Source of the DNA: Neisseria animalis
GTDB taxonomy: Bacteria > Pseudomonadota > Gammaproteobacteria > Burkholderiales > Neisseriaceae
Direction of reading: 5' to 3'
Assembly: GCF_900636515.1 (NCBI RefSeq)
Contig: NZ_LR134287.1
Coordinates: 682,001-746,000 of the forward strand
DNA length: 64,000 bases
The notes beneath the pieces were generated by a model. The model was not told the DNA's origin, did no database searches, and was given only the letters and a program-made list of their open reading frames with translations. Positions 17,846-27,336 of this stretch are shown here, in pieces; position 1 is the stretch's first letter; each line of letters starts with the position of its first letter. The position numbers and the translations under genes are program-made.

Positions 17846-19342
17846 TTACAAACTGCGGCGGAATCCAACCGCTTTCAGAATATGCGTGCGGCTAACACGG
17901 TCGTCGCCATCAAGGTCGGCAATCGTGCGGGAAACGCGCAAAATACGGTGGAAGCTGCGCGCCGACAGTGACAGCTTTTCAATCATGGCAGCCAGCAGTT
18001 CGCGGGCATCTTGGTCGATATCGGCGTGATTGTCCAATTCCGAAGGACTGAGGGCGGCATTGGTTTTGCCTTGTCGGGCGTATTGCTTGTCCCGCGCGAC
18101 CAATACGCGTTGCAATACAGTTGCGCTGTTTTCGCCCTCTTGGGCTTGGGTCAGCTCGGCAGCGGATAAAGCAGGCACTTCGATGACGACATCAATACGG
18201 TCGAGCAGCGGGCCGGAGATTTTGCCTCGGTAACGGGCAATGCTTTCAGGCGTGCAGCGGCAGGGTTTGGCGGGGTGTCCGAGATAGCCGCAGGGGCAGG
18301 GGTTCATTGCGGCAACAAGCTGGAATTTGGCAGGATACACTGCTTGGCGTGAAGCGCGGGAAATATGGATTTCGCCGTTTTCCAGAGGCTCGCGCAACAT
18401 TTCCAATACTTTGCGGTCAAATTCGGGCAGTTCGTCCAAGAATAAAACGCCGTGGTGCGCCAAGGAAATTTCTCCGGGGCGGGGATCGGAGCCGCCGCCT
18501 ACCATTGCGGCGGCGCTGGCACTGTGGTGCGGCGAACGAAACGGGCGCGCGGGATTCAATTCTTGCTGATGGTTGGGCAGCAAAGAGCGCAGTGCCCACA
18601 CTTCTATCAATTCTTCTTCAGTTAAGGGCGGCAGGATACCGGGCAGTCGTTGCGACAGCATGGATTTGCCCGTACCCGGAGGACCCATCATTAAGAGGCT
18701 GTGTCCGCCCGCCGCGGCAATTTCCAAGGCCAAACGGGCAGTGTGCTGGCCTTTGACATCGCGCAAATCGAGCAGGCTTGAATGTTCAGACGGCTTGGCA
18801 CGGACTTCGCACGCCGCTTGCGCCAGCGGTTCGATGCCGTTGAGGTGTGCGGCGACTTCGCCTAATGAGCCTGCACCGTAAACTTCGATGCCTTTCATGA
18901 CCGCCGCTTGCGCTGCATTTTCAGACGGCAGGACAAACGCGCGCCCGGCCTGCATTCCCTGCCACGCCATTGCCAATGCGCCGCGCACGGGGCGCAGCAG
19001 TCCCGACAAAGCCAGCTCGCCGGCAAATTCGTACCGGTTCAGTTGTTCGGCGGAAATTTGGCCGGAGGCGGCCAGAATGCCGATGGCAATCGGCAAGTCG
19101 AAACGCCCCGACTCTTTGGGTAAGTCGGCGGGGGCAAGGTTGACGGTGATTTTTTTGGCAGGAAAGTCGAAGCCACTCTGGATAATCGCCGCGCGCACGC
19201 GGTCGCGGCTTTCTTTGACTTCGGTATCGGGCAGGCCGACGATGTTGAATGCGGGCAGGCCGTTGGCAAGATGGGCTTCCACTTCGACCAACGGCGCATT
19301 CATGCCGCTGAGGGCGCGGCTGTAAACCAGTGCGAGCGACAT
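17846..19342 (-). CDS. comM: ComM/YifB-type AAA ATPase (Mg-chelatase-like)
   Basis: The protein has 498 residues. In naturally competent bacteria ComM is a hexameric helicase promoting branch migration of incoming DNA during transformation. It has an N-terminal Lon-like fold (SLALVYSRALSGMNAPLVEVEAHL), Walker A GPPGTGKS, Walker B FLDELPEF, and a zinc-type CPCGYLGHPAKPCRC motif. This fits the heavy use of uptake sequences in this genome. It starts 14 bp after ubiK. Confidence 0.92.
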   Translation of the reverse strand: MSLALVYSRALSGMNAPLVEVEAHLANGLPAFNIVGLPDTEVKESRDRVRAAIIQSGFDFPAKKITVNLAPADLPKESGRFDLPIAIGILAASGQISAEQLNRYEFAGELALSGLLRPVRGALAMAWQGMQAGRAFVLPSENAAQAAVMKGIEVYGAGSLGEVAAHLNGIEPLAQAACEVRAKPSEHSSLLDLRDVKGQHTARLALEIAAAGGHSLLMMGPPGTGKSMLSQRLPGILPPLTEEELIEVWALRSLLPNHQQELNPARPFRSPHHSASAAAMVGGGSDPRPGEISLAHHGVLFLDELPEFDRKVLEMLREPLENGEIHISRASRQAVYPAKFQLVAAMNPCPCGYLGHPAKPCRCTPESIARYRGKISGPLLDRIDVVIEVPALSAAELTQAQEGENSATVLQRVLVARDKQYARQGKTNAALSPSELDNHADIDQDARELLAAMIEKLSLSARSFHRILRVSRTIADLDGDDRVSRTHILKAVGFRRSL

Positions 19343-19356
19343 TTTTGCAGACGGCC

Positions 19357-19665
19357 TTAGTTGTTGCTGTCTTCAACGGTTTCGGCAGCTTGTCCGATTT
19401 CTTCGGAAACGGCTTGGGTTTCGGTAGTCGGATTTTGTGCTGCTTCCAAACGCGCCAGACGGGATTCCAATTCAATCAGTTTGGTGCGTGTTTTAATCAG
19501 CACCTGCTGCTGGATGTCGAATTCTTCGCGGGTGACCAGGTCCATTTTGCTGAACGCGCTGCCGAGCATGGCTTTGACGTTTTTCTCTACGTCTTTGGCG
19601 GGACTGTTGGCGATGGTTTCGCTCAATTTGGAGGTCACTTCTTCAAACAGGTTTTTGCCGAACAT
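19357..19665 (-). CDS. ubiK: Ubiquinone biosynthesis accessory factor UbiK
   Basis: The protein has 102 residues. UbiK binds UbiJ and supports aerobic ubiquinone synthesis. The sequence is mainly amphipathic helix and coiled coil (EEFDIQQQVLIKTRTKLIELESRLARLEA), followed by an acidic tail, as in BMFP/YqiC proteins. The ATG at 19665 gives MFGKNLFEEV, the normal start; the longer frame begins in a DUS (MQTAF). It is the first gene of the operon with comM. Its partner ubiJ is at 2303-2875. Confidence 0.9.
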   Translation of the reverse strand: MFGKNLFEEVTSKLSETIANSPAKDVEKNVKAMLGSAFSKMDLVTREEFDIQQQVLIKTRTKLIELESRLARLEAAQNPTTETQAVSEEIGQAAETVEDSNN

Positions 19666-19880
19666 TTTGCGTTCCTTTACTGGAATAGGGTGGGGGAATG
19701 AATGGGGTTTATTGTAGCAGGAAAAGGCCGTCTGCATGTATGGCGGAAAATTTTAATTTTGTTTCCGCATTTGCTGTGCTGCAGTCGGATTCAAAATGTG
19801 CAGACGGCCTTGGGGTTTGCGCGGTTTTCCAATCTTTGAGTTTGGGAAAATTGAATGCGCGGCCTGAACCACGCATTCGA

Positions 19881-20032
19881 ATAGTCGGATAACACAGAAC
19901 GAGACAAGGCGGTAAAGCTGCAGACTGTACGGATTGTACGGGGCGGCGTTTTTGCTGCTTCGGCAGTTTGGTCAGTCCCTGCTTGGGGCAAGGTGCAGCA
20001 ACGCCGTGTTATTCTGTGTTAAATGACGATAT
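19881..20032 (+). repeat. Diverged long Correia-like element (~152 bp)
   Basis: The ends are inverted: TCGGATAACACAGAACGAGA at the left, and the right end reverse-complemented reads TCATTTAACACAGAATAACA. Near the left end, GAGACAAGGCGGTAAAGCTGCAGACTGTAC resembles the 107-bp core in degenerate form, and the middle carries an extra GCTGCTTCGGCAGTTTGG segment. It is related to 53292-53437. Confidence 0.6.
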
Positions 20033-20052
20033 GGCCTAAAGTCCTGCTTGGC

Positions 20053-21222
20053 TTACAAACCTGCAGCGGCTTTCAATTCTGCCGCTTTATCAGTGCGCTC
20101 CCAAGTAAATTCCGGCTCTTCGCGGCCGAAGTGGCCGTAGGCGGCGGATTTACTGTAAATCGGGCGCAAGAGGTCGAGCATTTTGATGATGCCTTTCGGG
20201 CGCAGGTCGAAATGTTCGCGCACGAGTTTGTTCAACTCGGCTTCGTTGAGTTTGCCTGTGCCGAAGGTGTCGATGGAAATCGAAGTCGGTTCGGCGATTC
20301 CGATGGCGTAAGAAACTTGGATTTGGCATTGCGTTGCCAAACCGGCGGCTACAATGTTTTTCGCCACATAACGGCAGGCATACGCGGCCGAACGGTCGAC
20401 TTTGGAAGGGTCTTTGCCGGAGAATGCGCCGCCGCCGTGCGGAGCTGCGCCGCCATAGGTATCAACGATGATTTTACGGCCGGTCAAACCGCAGTCGCCT
20501 TTAGGGCCGCCGATAACGAATTTTCCGGTGGGATTAATCAGGTATTTGGTGTCGGCAGTCAGCATTTCGGGCGGCAATACCGGCTTGATAATCTGCTCGA
20601 TAACGGCTTCGCGCAACTCATCGTAGCCGATGTCTTCGCTGTGTTGGGTGGATAAAACCACGGTGTCGATGCGTTTGACTTTGCCGGTTTCGCTGTCGTA
20701 CACGCAGGTTAATTGCGCTTTGGCATCGGGACGCAGCCACGGCAGGCGGCCGTCGCGGCGCAACTCGCTTTGGCGTTGCATCAGGCGGTGGCTGTAATAG
20801 ATGGCAAACGGCATCAGTGCGGGGGTTTCGTCGCAGGCGTAGCCGAACATCAGCCCCTGGTCGCCCGCGCCCTGGTCTAAGTCCAAGCCCTCGCCTTCGT
20901 TGACGCCTTGGGCGATGTCGGGCGATTGCACGCCGTAATTCAGCAATACTTTGCAGCTTGCCGCATCAAAGCCCAGCCCGGGGTCGTTGTAACCGATGCG
21001 GGCGATGGTGTCGCGGGCGACTTGCTCGTAATCGACTCGGGCGGTGGTGGTGATTTCGCCCGCCAAAACGCATAAACCGGTAGCCACCAAAGTTTCCGCA
21101 GCCACGCGCGCTTTCGGGTCTTGCGTGAAAACCGCATCCAAAACCGCATCGGAAATTTGGTCGGCTATTTTGTCGGGATGGCCTTCGGATACGGATTCGG
21201 AGGTAAACAGGTATTCGCTCAT
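20053..21222 (-). CDS. metK: S-adenosylmethionine synthetase
   Basis: The protein has 389 residues. It makes SAM from methionine and ATP. It has [16 protein letters not shown] near the N-terminus, the [14 protein letters not shown] loop, and the glycine-rich [16 protein letters not shown] phosphate-binding motif. The ATG at 21222 gives the canonical [18 protein letters not shown]; upstream codons read through the leader. The roughly 300-bp leader holds several hairpins and a terminator (see 21382-21510). The gene is divergent from lpxL, as in meningococci. Confidence 0.97.
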   Translation of the reverse strand: MSEYLFTSESVSEGHPDKIADQISDAVLDAVFTQDPKARVAAETLVATGLCVLAGEITTTARVDYEQVARDTIARIGYNDPGLGFDAASCKVLLNYGVQSPDIAQGVNEGEGLDLDQGAGDQGLMFGYACDETPALMPFAIYYSHRLMQRQSELRRDGRLPWLRPDAKAQLTCVYDSETGKVKRIDTVVLSTQHSEDIGYDELREAVIEQIIKPVLPPEMLTADTKYLINPTGKFVIGGPKGDCGLTGRKIIVDTYGGAAPHGGGAFSGKDPSKVDRSAAYACRYVAKNIVAAGLATQCQIQVSYAIGIAEPTSISIDTFGTGKLNEAELNKLVREHFDLRPKGIIKMLDLLRPIYSKSAAYGHFGREEPEFTWERTDKAAELKAAAGL

Positions 21223-21305
21223 TGTTTGTTCTTTCTTGATAAACAGGCCGGCTTTCCGCTCGCACGGCAGGTATTCAGACGGCCTTTTATATTTCAATAA
21301 CCAAG

Positions 21306-21358
21306 CGGCAGAAGTTGCCGCACCACACTGTTTGAATGCGCTTCAGCGTTCAAACAGG
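21306..21358 (-). promoter_or_regulatory. Two hairpins in the proximal metK leader
   Basis: On the minus strand, CTGTTTGAA pairs with TTCAAACAG around a CGCTGAAGCG inner stem (about 21327-21357), then GCGGCA pairs with TGCCGC around 21305-21321. They lie between the terminator-like hairpin and the metK start. Confidence 0.6.
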
Positions 21359-21381
21359 CAAGGAATCCATTTTGTACAGAC

Positions 21382-21510
21382 AAAAAAATTCCCGCATTAA
21401 GCGGGTTTGGATTGCTCTGGCGAGCCACATCGGCCAGACGGCCGTCCACCTTACCTTTCACTGTGAAAAAGCAGGTTGGCATGGAATTCCCAACTCTTAA
21501 TGCAGCGGCG
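21382..21510 (-). promoter_or_regulatory. Structured metK leader ending in an intrinsic terminator (riboswitch-like or sRNA)
   Basis: The minus strand ends with CCCGC, loop TTAAT, GCGGG, then AA and seven T residues (21382-21405). Upstream lie hairpins GTTGG..CCAAC, CTTTTTCAC-A-GTGAAAG and CTGGC..GCCAG. The segment GCATTAAG (21496-21503) is perfectly complementary to CTTAATGC inside the terminator hairpin (21394-21401), extendable to about 10 bp, so a long-range helix would compete with the terminator. The ligand is unknown. Confidence 0.55.
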
Positions 21511-21697
21511 ATGGTAACAGATTTCATTATCCGCCGCAAGATTGGTGCCGTCTGAAAACCGTATTTTCCGGTTTGCAGACGGCCTTTGCAACAAGTGCAG
21601 ACAATCTGCTTCTTTTCTGCCTTCGGGCCGTCTGAAATTTTGGTTTCCCAGCGTTTTCCATTACAATCCGTTTACGCTTTTCAAACGCCTGATGGTT

Positions 21698-22588
21698 ATG
21701 CAGACTCTGGTTATTTTATTGTTTAAATTTTTCGCCGCATTGCCGCTGCCGTTTTTACACGCGCTGGCGGTCTTGTGGGGCGGTATTGCCTACCGTGTTT
21801 TACATAAAGAACGCGCACGCGCGTCCGCCAACATGATCCAAGCCGGTTTGCCGGCCGACGAAGCGGCGGTCAAAGCCGTATTCCGGGAAACCGCCAAAGG
21901 CGCGCTGGAATTGCCCGTTGCCTTTTTCAGACGGCCTGAAGAGATTGAGAAACTGTTTACCGAAGTCCACGGTTGGGAACATATTCAGACGGCCTTGGAT
22001 AATCGGGAAGGGCTGTTGTTGATTACACCGCATATCGGCAGCTACGACTTGGCAGGCCGCTACATAAGCCAGCAGCTGCTGTTTCCGCTCACTGCCATGT
22101 ACAAACCGCCGAAAATCAAAGCGTTTGATGCTGTGATGCAGATGGGGCGGGTGCGCGGCAAAGGCAAAACCGCACCGACCAACCTGCAAGGTGTAAAGCA
22201 GGTGATGAAAGCCTTGCGTGCTGGCGAGGCGACGATTGTCTTGCCCGATCATGTACCTGCGCCGGAAGAGGGCGGGGACGGTGTGTGGGTGGATTTTTTC
22301 GGCAAGCCGGCCTACACCATGACGCTGGCAGGCAAGCTCGCCCAAGTCAAAGGGGTGAAAGCCTTGTTTTTTGTCGGCGAACGCCTGCCCGGGGGCAAAG
22401 GCTTCGCGCTGCACATCGAGCCTTTGCAAGGCGGGTTAAACGGCGATAAAGAACATGATGCGCGCTTGATGAATCAAAATATCGAATACTGGATACGCCG
22501 CTTTCCGCAACAGTATCTTTTTATGTACAACCGCTACAAACACCCGGCCGGTGCGCCGCTGCCGCCGGAAGTCGGGGAGAGTGGTTGA
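21698..22588 (+). CDS. lpxL: Lipid A biosynthesis acyltransferase, LpxL1 type
   Basis: The protein has 296 residues. It adds a secondary lauroyl-type chain to lipid A at the inner membrane. An N-terminal hydrophobic anchor is followed by the HX4D catalytic motif in HIGSYD and by the conserved TAMYKPPKIKAFD and LPDHVPAPEEGG segments. Its position beside metK and the sequence pattern match the neisserial lpxL1. An alternative ATG lies at 21692. DUS cores occur inside the coding region (FFRRPEE and HIQTALD). Confidence 0.92.
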   Translation: MQTLVILLFKFFAALPLPFLHALAVLWGGIAYRVLHKERARASANMIQAGLPADEAAVKAVFRETAKGALELPVAFFRRPEEIEKLFTEVHGWEHIQTALDNREGLLLITPHIGSYDLAGRYISQQLLFPLTAMYKPPKIKAFDAVMQMGRVRGKGKTAPTNLQGVKQVMKALRAGEATIVLPDHVPAPEEGGDGVWVDFFGKPAYTMTLAGKLAQVKGVKALFFVGERLPGGKGFALHIEPLQGGLNGDKEHDARLMNQNIEYWIRRFPQQYLFMYNRYKHPAGAPLPPEVGESG

Positions 22589-22638
22589 GATGATTGTGGT
22601 GCCGGCAGGAAGTTTGTCGGGTTGAATATGCCGTAAAG

Positions 22639-22745
22639 TATAGTCATTTAAAATAAGAATGATACAGCGTTGCTTTGCCTTGCCGTACTATGTGTACTGT
22701 CTGCGGCTTCGCTGCCTTGTCTCATTCTTATTTTATTCGACTATA
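22639..22745 (+). repeat. Correia-like 107-bp element, copy 3
   Basis: Complete copy starting TATAGTCATTTAAAATAAGA and ending TATTTTATTCGACTATA, between lpxL and a DUS-pair hairpin (22749-22785). Confidence 0.95.
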
Positions 22746-22748
22746 TTA

Positions 22749-22785
22749 AAAGGCCGTCTGCAAAATGCGATTTGCAGACGGCCTT
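22749..22785. terminator. DUS-pair hairpin
   Basis: AAAGGCCGTCTGCAAAAT faces GATTTGCAGACGGCCTTT, directly after Correia copy 3. It may terminate lpxL transcription. Confidence 0.6.
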
Positions 22786-23208
22786 TATGCGCTTTATTTC
22801 TCCGTGGGAGGGTGTTTGTTCGCTTAATGCTGCCCCTTGTGGAGTATGCAGCCGATAACCTGCGTGAAGCAGCCGCTGCAAGGCCGCATCATTGTGTATC
22901 ACCTTTCGGGAATAGGGAGATACTTCTTTTAACCGCACATTGTTGGCTGGTGAAGACCATATGGGAACAAAAATGTCCGCCTGACGGTGAAACACAGAGG
23001 AACATCTCAGGCGGTAGGGATTGGCGGATTTGCTGCGCCGGCCGTTTGACGGCAACTTGTCTTGAGAAGCAGGCGTTGCAACGCTCTACCGCCTGCTTTC
23101 ATGATTTTGGCATGATTGGTACGCCGGCGTACGGTAAGGTCATTCGGCGCACTATCTTGCCTGTTGCCGGTATCCGATACCGCCTGATGTCTGCATGATA
23201 GCGTGCGG
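22786..23208. other. Gene-free stretch between lpxL and gpx
   Basis: No convincing gene. Short ORFs on both strands have no recognisable domain. A hairpin AGCAGGCG ... CGCCTGCT lies at 23068-23097 and might be a remnant of a lost structured transcript. A minus-strand ORF at 22741-23055 was considered and not accepted. Confidence 0.4.
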
Positions 23209-23742
23209 TTACAGCAGGGCTTGAATGTCGCTTTCGATTTCGGACGGTTTTACGCTGGGGGCAAAGCGTTCGACGACTTCTCCGTTGCGGTTAATCAGGA
23301 ATTTGGTAAAGTTCCATTTGATGTCGCTGCCTTCGCGTTTTTCGCCCAGCGAGGCCAGTTTGAGCAGCAGGTCTTTGAAGGTGTGGTTGCCTTGGTCTTC
23401 GGTTTTTTGGGTTTTCAGATAGGCATACAGCGGGGCGGTGTGTGCGCCGTTAACGTCGATTTTGTCGAAGATTTTGAATTTTGTGCCGAATTTCATTTGG
23501 CAGACTTGGGCGATTTCTTCACTGCTTTCGGGAGCTTGTTCGCGGAACTGGTTGCAGGGGAAATCGAGAATTTCAAAGCCTTGTTCGGCATATTTGTCGT
23601 ACATTGCTTGCAATTCTTCGTATTGCGGGGTCAGGCCGCAGCGGGTGGCGGTGTTGACAATCAGCAACACTTTGCCACGGTAGTCTGCCAGTGAAACATT
23701 GTTGCCTTGCGTATCTTTTACGGTGAAATCGTAGAGGGTCAT
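23209..23742 (-). CDS. Glutathione peroxidase
   Basis: The protein has 177 residues. It reduces hydroperoxides. The peroxidatic Cys is in NTATRCGLTPQYEEL, the Gln-containing helix follows, then FPCNQF with the second Cys and WNFTKFLINRNGEV with the Trp and Asn of the catalytic tetrad. The cysteine form commonly uses thioredoxin in bacteria, but this cannot be told here. The ATG at 23742 starts MTLYDFTVKD; the longer frame reads DUS-derived MQTALQTAF. Confidence 0.93.
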   Translation of the reverse strand: MTLYDFTVKDTQGNNVSLADYRGKVLLIVNTATRCGLTPQYEELQAMYDKYAEQGFEILDFPCNQFREQAPESSEEIAQVCQMKFGTKFKIFDKIDVNGAHTAPLYAYLKTQKTEDQGNHTFKDLLLKLASLGEKREGSDIKWNFTKFLINRNGEVVERFAPSVKPSEIESDIQALL

Positions 23743-23810
23743 GTTTGTTCTCCGTATGGGAAATGCCGTCTGTAAAGCCGTCTGCAAACGGGTTTGGTTT
23801 GTCTGATATG

Positions 23811-23838
23811 AAAAAACACCGCCTGAAGGCGGTGTTTG
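23811..23838 (-). terminator. rpsO terminator
   Basis: Minus strand ACACCGCC-TTCA-GGCGGTGT followed by TTTTTT, a strong intrinsic terminator 8 bp past the rpsO stop. Confidence 0.9.
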
Positions 23839-23845
23839 GGATAAA

Positions 23846-24115
23846 TTATTTACGCAGACCCAGACGGGTAATCAGGTTGCGGTAGGTGTCCGGTTGGGTA
23901 CGGCGCAGGTAAGATAACAAGCGGCGGCGTTGGCTGACCATTTTCAACAGGCCGCGGCGGCTGTGGTGGTCTTTTGCGTTGGCTTTGAAGTGCGGGGTGA
24001 GGTCGTTGATGCGGAAAGTCAGCAGCGCAACTTGTACTTCTGAAGAGCCGGTATCGCCTTCTTTGCGTTGGAAGTCTTTAACGATTTGTGCTTTTTGTTC
24101 TACGGTCAATGCCAT
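23846..24115 (-). CDS. rpsO: 30S ribosomal protein S15
   Basis: The protein has 89 residues, the exact usual length. It is a primary 16S rRNA-binding protein of the small subunit platform. [44 protein letters not shown] is the conserved rRNA-binding core. It is a single gene with its own terminator; pnp, often next to rpsO, is not adjacent. Confidence 0.98.
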   Translation of the reverse strand: MALTVEQKAQIVKDFQRKEGDTGSSEVQVALLTFRINDLTPHFKANAKDHHSRRGLLKMVSQRRRLLSYLRRTQPDTYRNLITRLGLRK

Positions 24116-24289
24116 GGTGGAAATACTCCGAAAATAAGATGAACCTTGCCGGTTCGGACAAGTTTGCCAAGCCGTAACCTGTGCAAACTCCTGATTCTTT
24201 TTTTGCTTGAAAAAAAGATTGGCGATTATAGCATGGTTTTCAGGCGGATTGCACGGAATTTTTGATGTTCCGGCTGTATGCCGAAAGGT

Positions 24290-24356
24290 AAGGCCGTCTG
24301 CAAATATGCACTCGGAGGGCGGATCGGCAATCCGGTGTATTTGCAGACGGCCTTTA
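24290..24356 (-). terminator. Long DUS-pair hairpin after lysC
   Basis: AAGGCCGTCTGCAAATA and TATTTGCAGACGGCCTT face each other with about 35 bp between, 8 bp after the lysC stop on the minus strand. Confidence 0.55.
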
Positions 24357-24363
24357 TTGGCGT

Positions 24364-25593
24364 TTATGCGTTGGTTTCGTCCAAACGGAAGGCTTTGTGC
24401 AGTACGCGGGTGGCCAGTTCCATGTATTTTTCGTCAATCAATACGGAAACTTTGATTTCGGAGGTGGAAATCATTTGGATATTGATGCCTTCTTCGGCCA
24501 GTGTGCGGAAGATTTTGGAGGCCACGCCTACATGGGAGCGCATGCCCATGCCGACGGCGGATACTTTGCAGACGGTATCGTCGCCGTCGATGTCGGTGGC
24601 GCCGATGCTGTCTTTTTGTTTGTTCAGGAGCTCCAGCGTCTGCTTGTAATCGCCGCGCGGTACGGTAAAGGAGAAGTCGGTTGTGCCTTCGTTGCCGACA
24701 TTTTGGATAATCATGTCCACTTCGATGTTGGCATCGGCTACCGCGCCTAAAATCTGGTAGGCCACGCCCGGTTTGTCGGGTACGCCGCGCACGTTGATAC
24801 GGGCTTGGTTTTTATCGAATGCGATACCGGTAACGGCAGCTCTTTCCATGTGATTGTCCTCTTCAAAGGTAATTAGGGTGCCGTTGCCGCCGTCTTGGAG
24901 GCTGCTCAATACGCGCAGGCGTACTTTGTATTTTCCGGCAAATTCTACGGAGCGGATTTGTAAAACTTTCGAGCCCAAGCTCGCCAGCTCCAGCATTTCT
25001 TCAAATGTGATGGTGTCGAGGCGTTTTGCTTCGGGCACGACGCGCGGATCGGTGGTGTACACGCCGTCGACATCGGTATAGATTTGGCACTCGTCGGCTT
25101 TGAGCGCGGCAGCCAGTGCGACGGCGGAGGTGTCCGAACCGCCGCGTCCCAAGGTGGAAATATTGCCTTCGCTGCTGATGCCTTGGAAACCGGCTACGAT
25201 GACCACGCGGCCTGCTTTCAGGTCGTCCAGCAGTTTGCCGCTGTCGATGTCTTCGATGCGGGCTTTGGTGTGGGCGGTGTCGGTTTTGACTGCAACCTGC
25301 CAGCCGGTGTAGCTTTTGGCGTCAACGCCGATGTTTTTCAGCGCCATGGCCAAGAGGCCGATGGTTACTTGTTCGCCGGTGGACAATACTACGTCCAATT
25401 CGCGCGGGTCTGGAATTTCCTGCATTTCATGCGCCAGTGCGACCAAGCGGTTGGTTTCGCCGCTCATGGCGGAAACGACTACGACCACGTCATGACCTTC
25501 GGCGCGGAATTTGGCCACACGTTTGGCTACGTTTTTGATGCGCTCGGCGGAACCTACTGAAGTACCGCCGTATTTTTGTACGATTAACGCCAT
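24364..25593 (-). CDS. lysC: Aspartate kinase
   Basis: The protein has 409 residues. It phosphorylates aspartate, the first step towards lysine, threonine, methionine and diaminopimelate. The N-terminal [10 protein letters not shown] and the [15 protein letters not shown] motif form the kinase, and two ACT domains follow for feedback control by amino acids. The length matches the alpha-type beta-proteobacterial enzyme. Some such genes carry an internal start for the regulatory subunit; I see no strong evidence for one here. Confidence 0.95.
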   Translation of the reverse strand: MALIVQKYGGTSVGSAERIKNVAKRVAKFRAEGHDVVVVVSAMSGETNRLVALAHEMQEIPDPRELDVVLSTGEQVTIGLLAMALKNIGVDAKSYTGWQVAVKTDTAHTKARIEDIDSGKLLDDLKAGRVVIVAGFQGISSEGNISTLGRGGSDTSAVALAAALKADECQIYTDVDGVYTTDPRVVPEAKRLDTITFEEMLELASLGSKVLQIRSVEFAGKYKVRLRVLSSLQDGGNGTLITFEEDNHMERAAVTGIAFDKNQARINVRGVPDKPGVAYQILGAVADANIEVDMIIQNVGNEGTTDFSFTVPRGDYKQTLELLNKQKDSIGATDIDGDDTVCKVSAVGMGMRSHVGVASKIFRTLAEEGINIQMISTSEIKVSVLIDEKYMELATRVLHKAFRLDETNA

Positions 25594-25887
25594 TTTTTCG
25601 TGCTTTCTATGGTTTGAGGATTACGATTGTAAACAATCCGGCTATTATTACTATTTTTTACATGAAAGACAAGGCTTGGCGGTGTTTATCTGTCTAAAAG
25701 TCTGCCGAGGGTGAGGCAGACGATTGTTTGAGCATAGGAGAAGGCGGTATTTTGTGGCATAATCGCAGGGATTGATGAGAAGAATAACCGACAGCCGCAG
25801 CTTGGTTTTTTGTTGCGGCTTTCCCTGTTTTGCAGACGGCCTGACAAACGAGAAGGCCGTCTGCAAAAATGAGAAAGAACAGTAAAA
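25594..25887. other. Intergenic region between lysC and rhlE
   Basis: It contains the divergent promoter zone and a DUS pair just before rhlE (25832-25868: GCAGACGGCC ... GGCCGTCTGCAAAAA). No gene seen. Confidence 0.4.
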
Positions 25888-27282
25888 ATGAATCCATTTG
25901 CATCACTGGGCTTGGGCAGCGAAATCGTATCCGCCCTGACCCAACAAGGGTATGAAACCCCGACGCCGATTCAGACGGCAGCCATTCCGAAAGCCTTGGC
26001 AGGCCATGATTTGCTGGCGGCAGCCCAAACCGGAACGGGCAAAACCGCCGCCTTCATGCTGCCCAGTCTGGAGCGTTTAAAACGCTATGCCACGCCCAGC
26101 ACCTCTCCTGCCATGCACCCCGTGCGTATGCTGGTGCTCACGCCGACACGCGAGCTGGCCGACCAAATCGATCAAAACGTGCAGGCATACATTAAGAATC
26201 TGCCGCTGCGCCATACCGTATTGTTCGGCGGGGTGAATATGGACAAGCAAACCGCCGATTTGCGTGCCGGTTGCGAAATCGTCGTTGCCACTGTCGGCCG
26301 TCTGCTCGATCACGTCAAACAGAAAAACATTAATTTGAACAAAGTCGAAATCGTGGTATTGGACGAAGCCGACCGGATGCTGGATATGGGCTTTATCGAC
26401 GATATCCGCAAAATCATGCAGATGCTGCCCAAGCAGCGGCAGACGCTGCTGTTTTCGGCAACTTTCTCACCGCCCATCCGCAAGCTGGCTCAGGATTTTA
26501 TGAATGCGCCGGAGCGTGTGGAAGTGGCCGCCCAAAATACGACCAACGCCAATGTCGAGCAGCATATTATCGCGGTGGACGCGCTGAAAAAACGCAATCT
26601 GCTCGAGCGTTTGATTGTGGATTTGGACATGAACCAAGTCATCGTGTTCTGCAAAACCAAGCAAAGCGTCGATCAGGTAACCCGCGATTTGGTGCGCCGC
26701 AATATCGCCGCACAATCCATTCACGGCGACAAATCACAGCAAACCCGCCTCGAAACGCTTAATTCGTTTAAAGAGGGAACTTTGCGCGTTTTGGTGGCAA
26801 CCGATGTGGCCGCGCGCGGATTGGACATTGCCGAGCTGCCTTTCGTCATCAATTACGAGCTGCCGACCCAGCCGGAAGACTATGTGCACCGCATCGGACG
26901 CACCGGACGGGCGGGCGCAGACGGGGTGGCGATTTCTTTGATGGACAAAAACGAACAGAAAATGTTTGAGGCCATCAAAGAGTTGACCGGTAATGATTTG
27001 AAAGTCGAACGTATCGAAGGTTTCGAGCCGCAATGGTGGGGGAACGACGGTGCGGCAGCGGAGGCGGATAACCATATGCCGTCTGAAAACCGCCGCAGCC
27101 GTTATGAACGTAGCGAGCGCAGCAACAGCCATGCGAAAGGCAGCGCGCGGGGCGAACGTGAAAAAGTACAAACCGCCGACAAGTACGACCCGGGCGCGGC
27201 GTGCAGCAAAATCAGCGGCCGCCGCCGAAACCGCCGCGAACGCCAGCCTTGCGCGCTGTTGCAACCTAATTACGGTGCTTAA
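25888..27282 (+). CDS. rhlE: DEAD-box RNA helicase RhlE
   Basis: The protein has 464 residues. It unwinds RNA in ribosome assembly and RNA turnover. The motifs are all present: the Q motif with PTPIQTAAIP, AQTGTGKT, PTRELADQ, VLDEADRMLDMG, SATFS, and HRIGRTGRAG. The C-terminal basic tail appears to switch frame near 27192: the +1 frame reads GVQQ and then a Pro-rich NQRPPPKPPRTPALRAVAT, ending at 27269, which looks more like a normal tail than the annotated GRRRNRRERQPCALLQPNYGA. A one-base change is suspected. The helicase core is unaffected. Confidence 0.93.
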   Translation: MNPFASLGLGSEIVSALTQQGYETPTPIQTAAIPKALAGHDLLAAAQTGTGKTAAFMLPSLERLKRYATPSTSPAMHPVRMLVLTPTRELADQIDQNVQAYIKNLPLRHTVLFGGVNMDKQTADLRAGCEIVVATVGRLLDHVKQKNINLNKVEIVVLDEADRMLDMGFIDDIRKIMQMLPKQRQTLLFSATFSPPIRKLAQDFMNAPERVEVAAQNTTNANVEQHIIAVDALKKRNLLERLIVDLDMNQVIVFCKTKQSVDQVTRDLVRRNIAAQSIHGDKSQQTRLETLNSFKEGTLRVLVATDVAARGLDIAELPFVINYELPTQPEDYVHRIGRTGRAGADGVAISLMDKNEQKMFEAIKELTGNDLKVERIEGFEPQWWGNDGAAAEADNHMPSENRRSRYERSERSNSHAKGSARGEREKVQTADKYDPGAACSKISGRRRNRRERQPCALLQPNYGA

Positions 27283-27296
27283 ACAAGCTGCTCAAA

Positions 27297-27336
27297 GCCG
27301 TCTGCAAATCGGATGTGATGTGCAGACGGCTTTTGG
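27297..27336 (+). terminator. DUS-pair terminator after rhlE
   Basis: AAGCCGTCTGCAAATCGG pairs with GTGCAGACGGCTTTTGG, 15 bp after the stop. Confidence 0.7.

Noticed and set aside
21294..21539. Minus-strand ORF of 81 codons upstream of metK
   Set aside because: It coincides with the structured leader and crosses the terminator; no coding signature.
22741..23055. Minus-strand ORF of 104 codons between lpxL and gpx
   Set aside because: It runs into a Correia element and a DUS, has no recognised domain and no ribosome-binding site.
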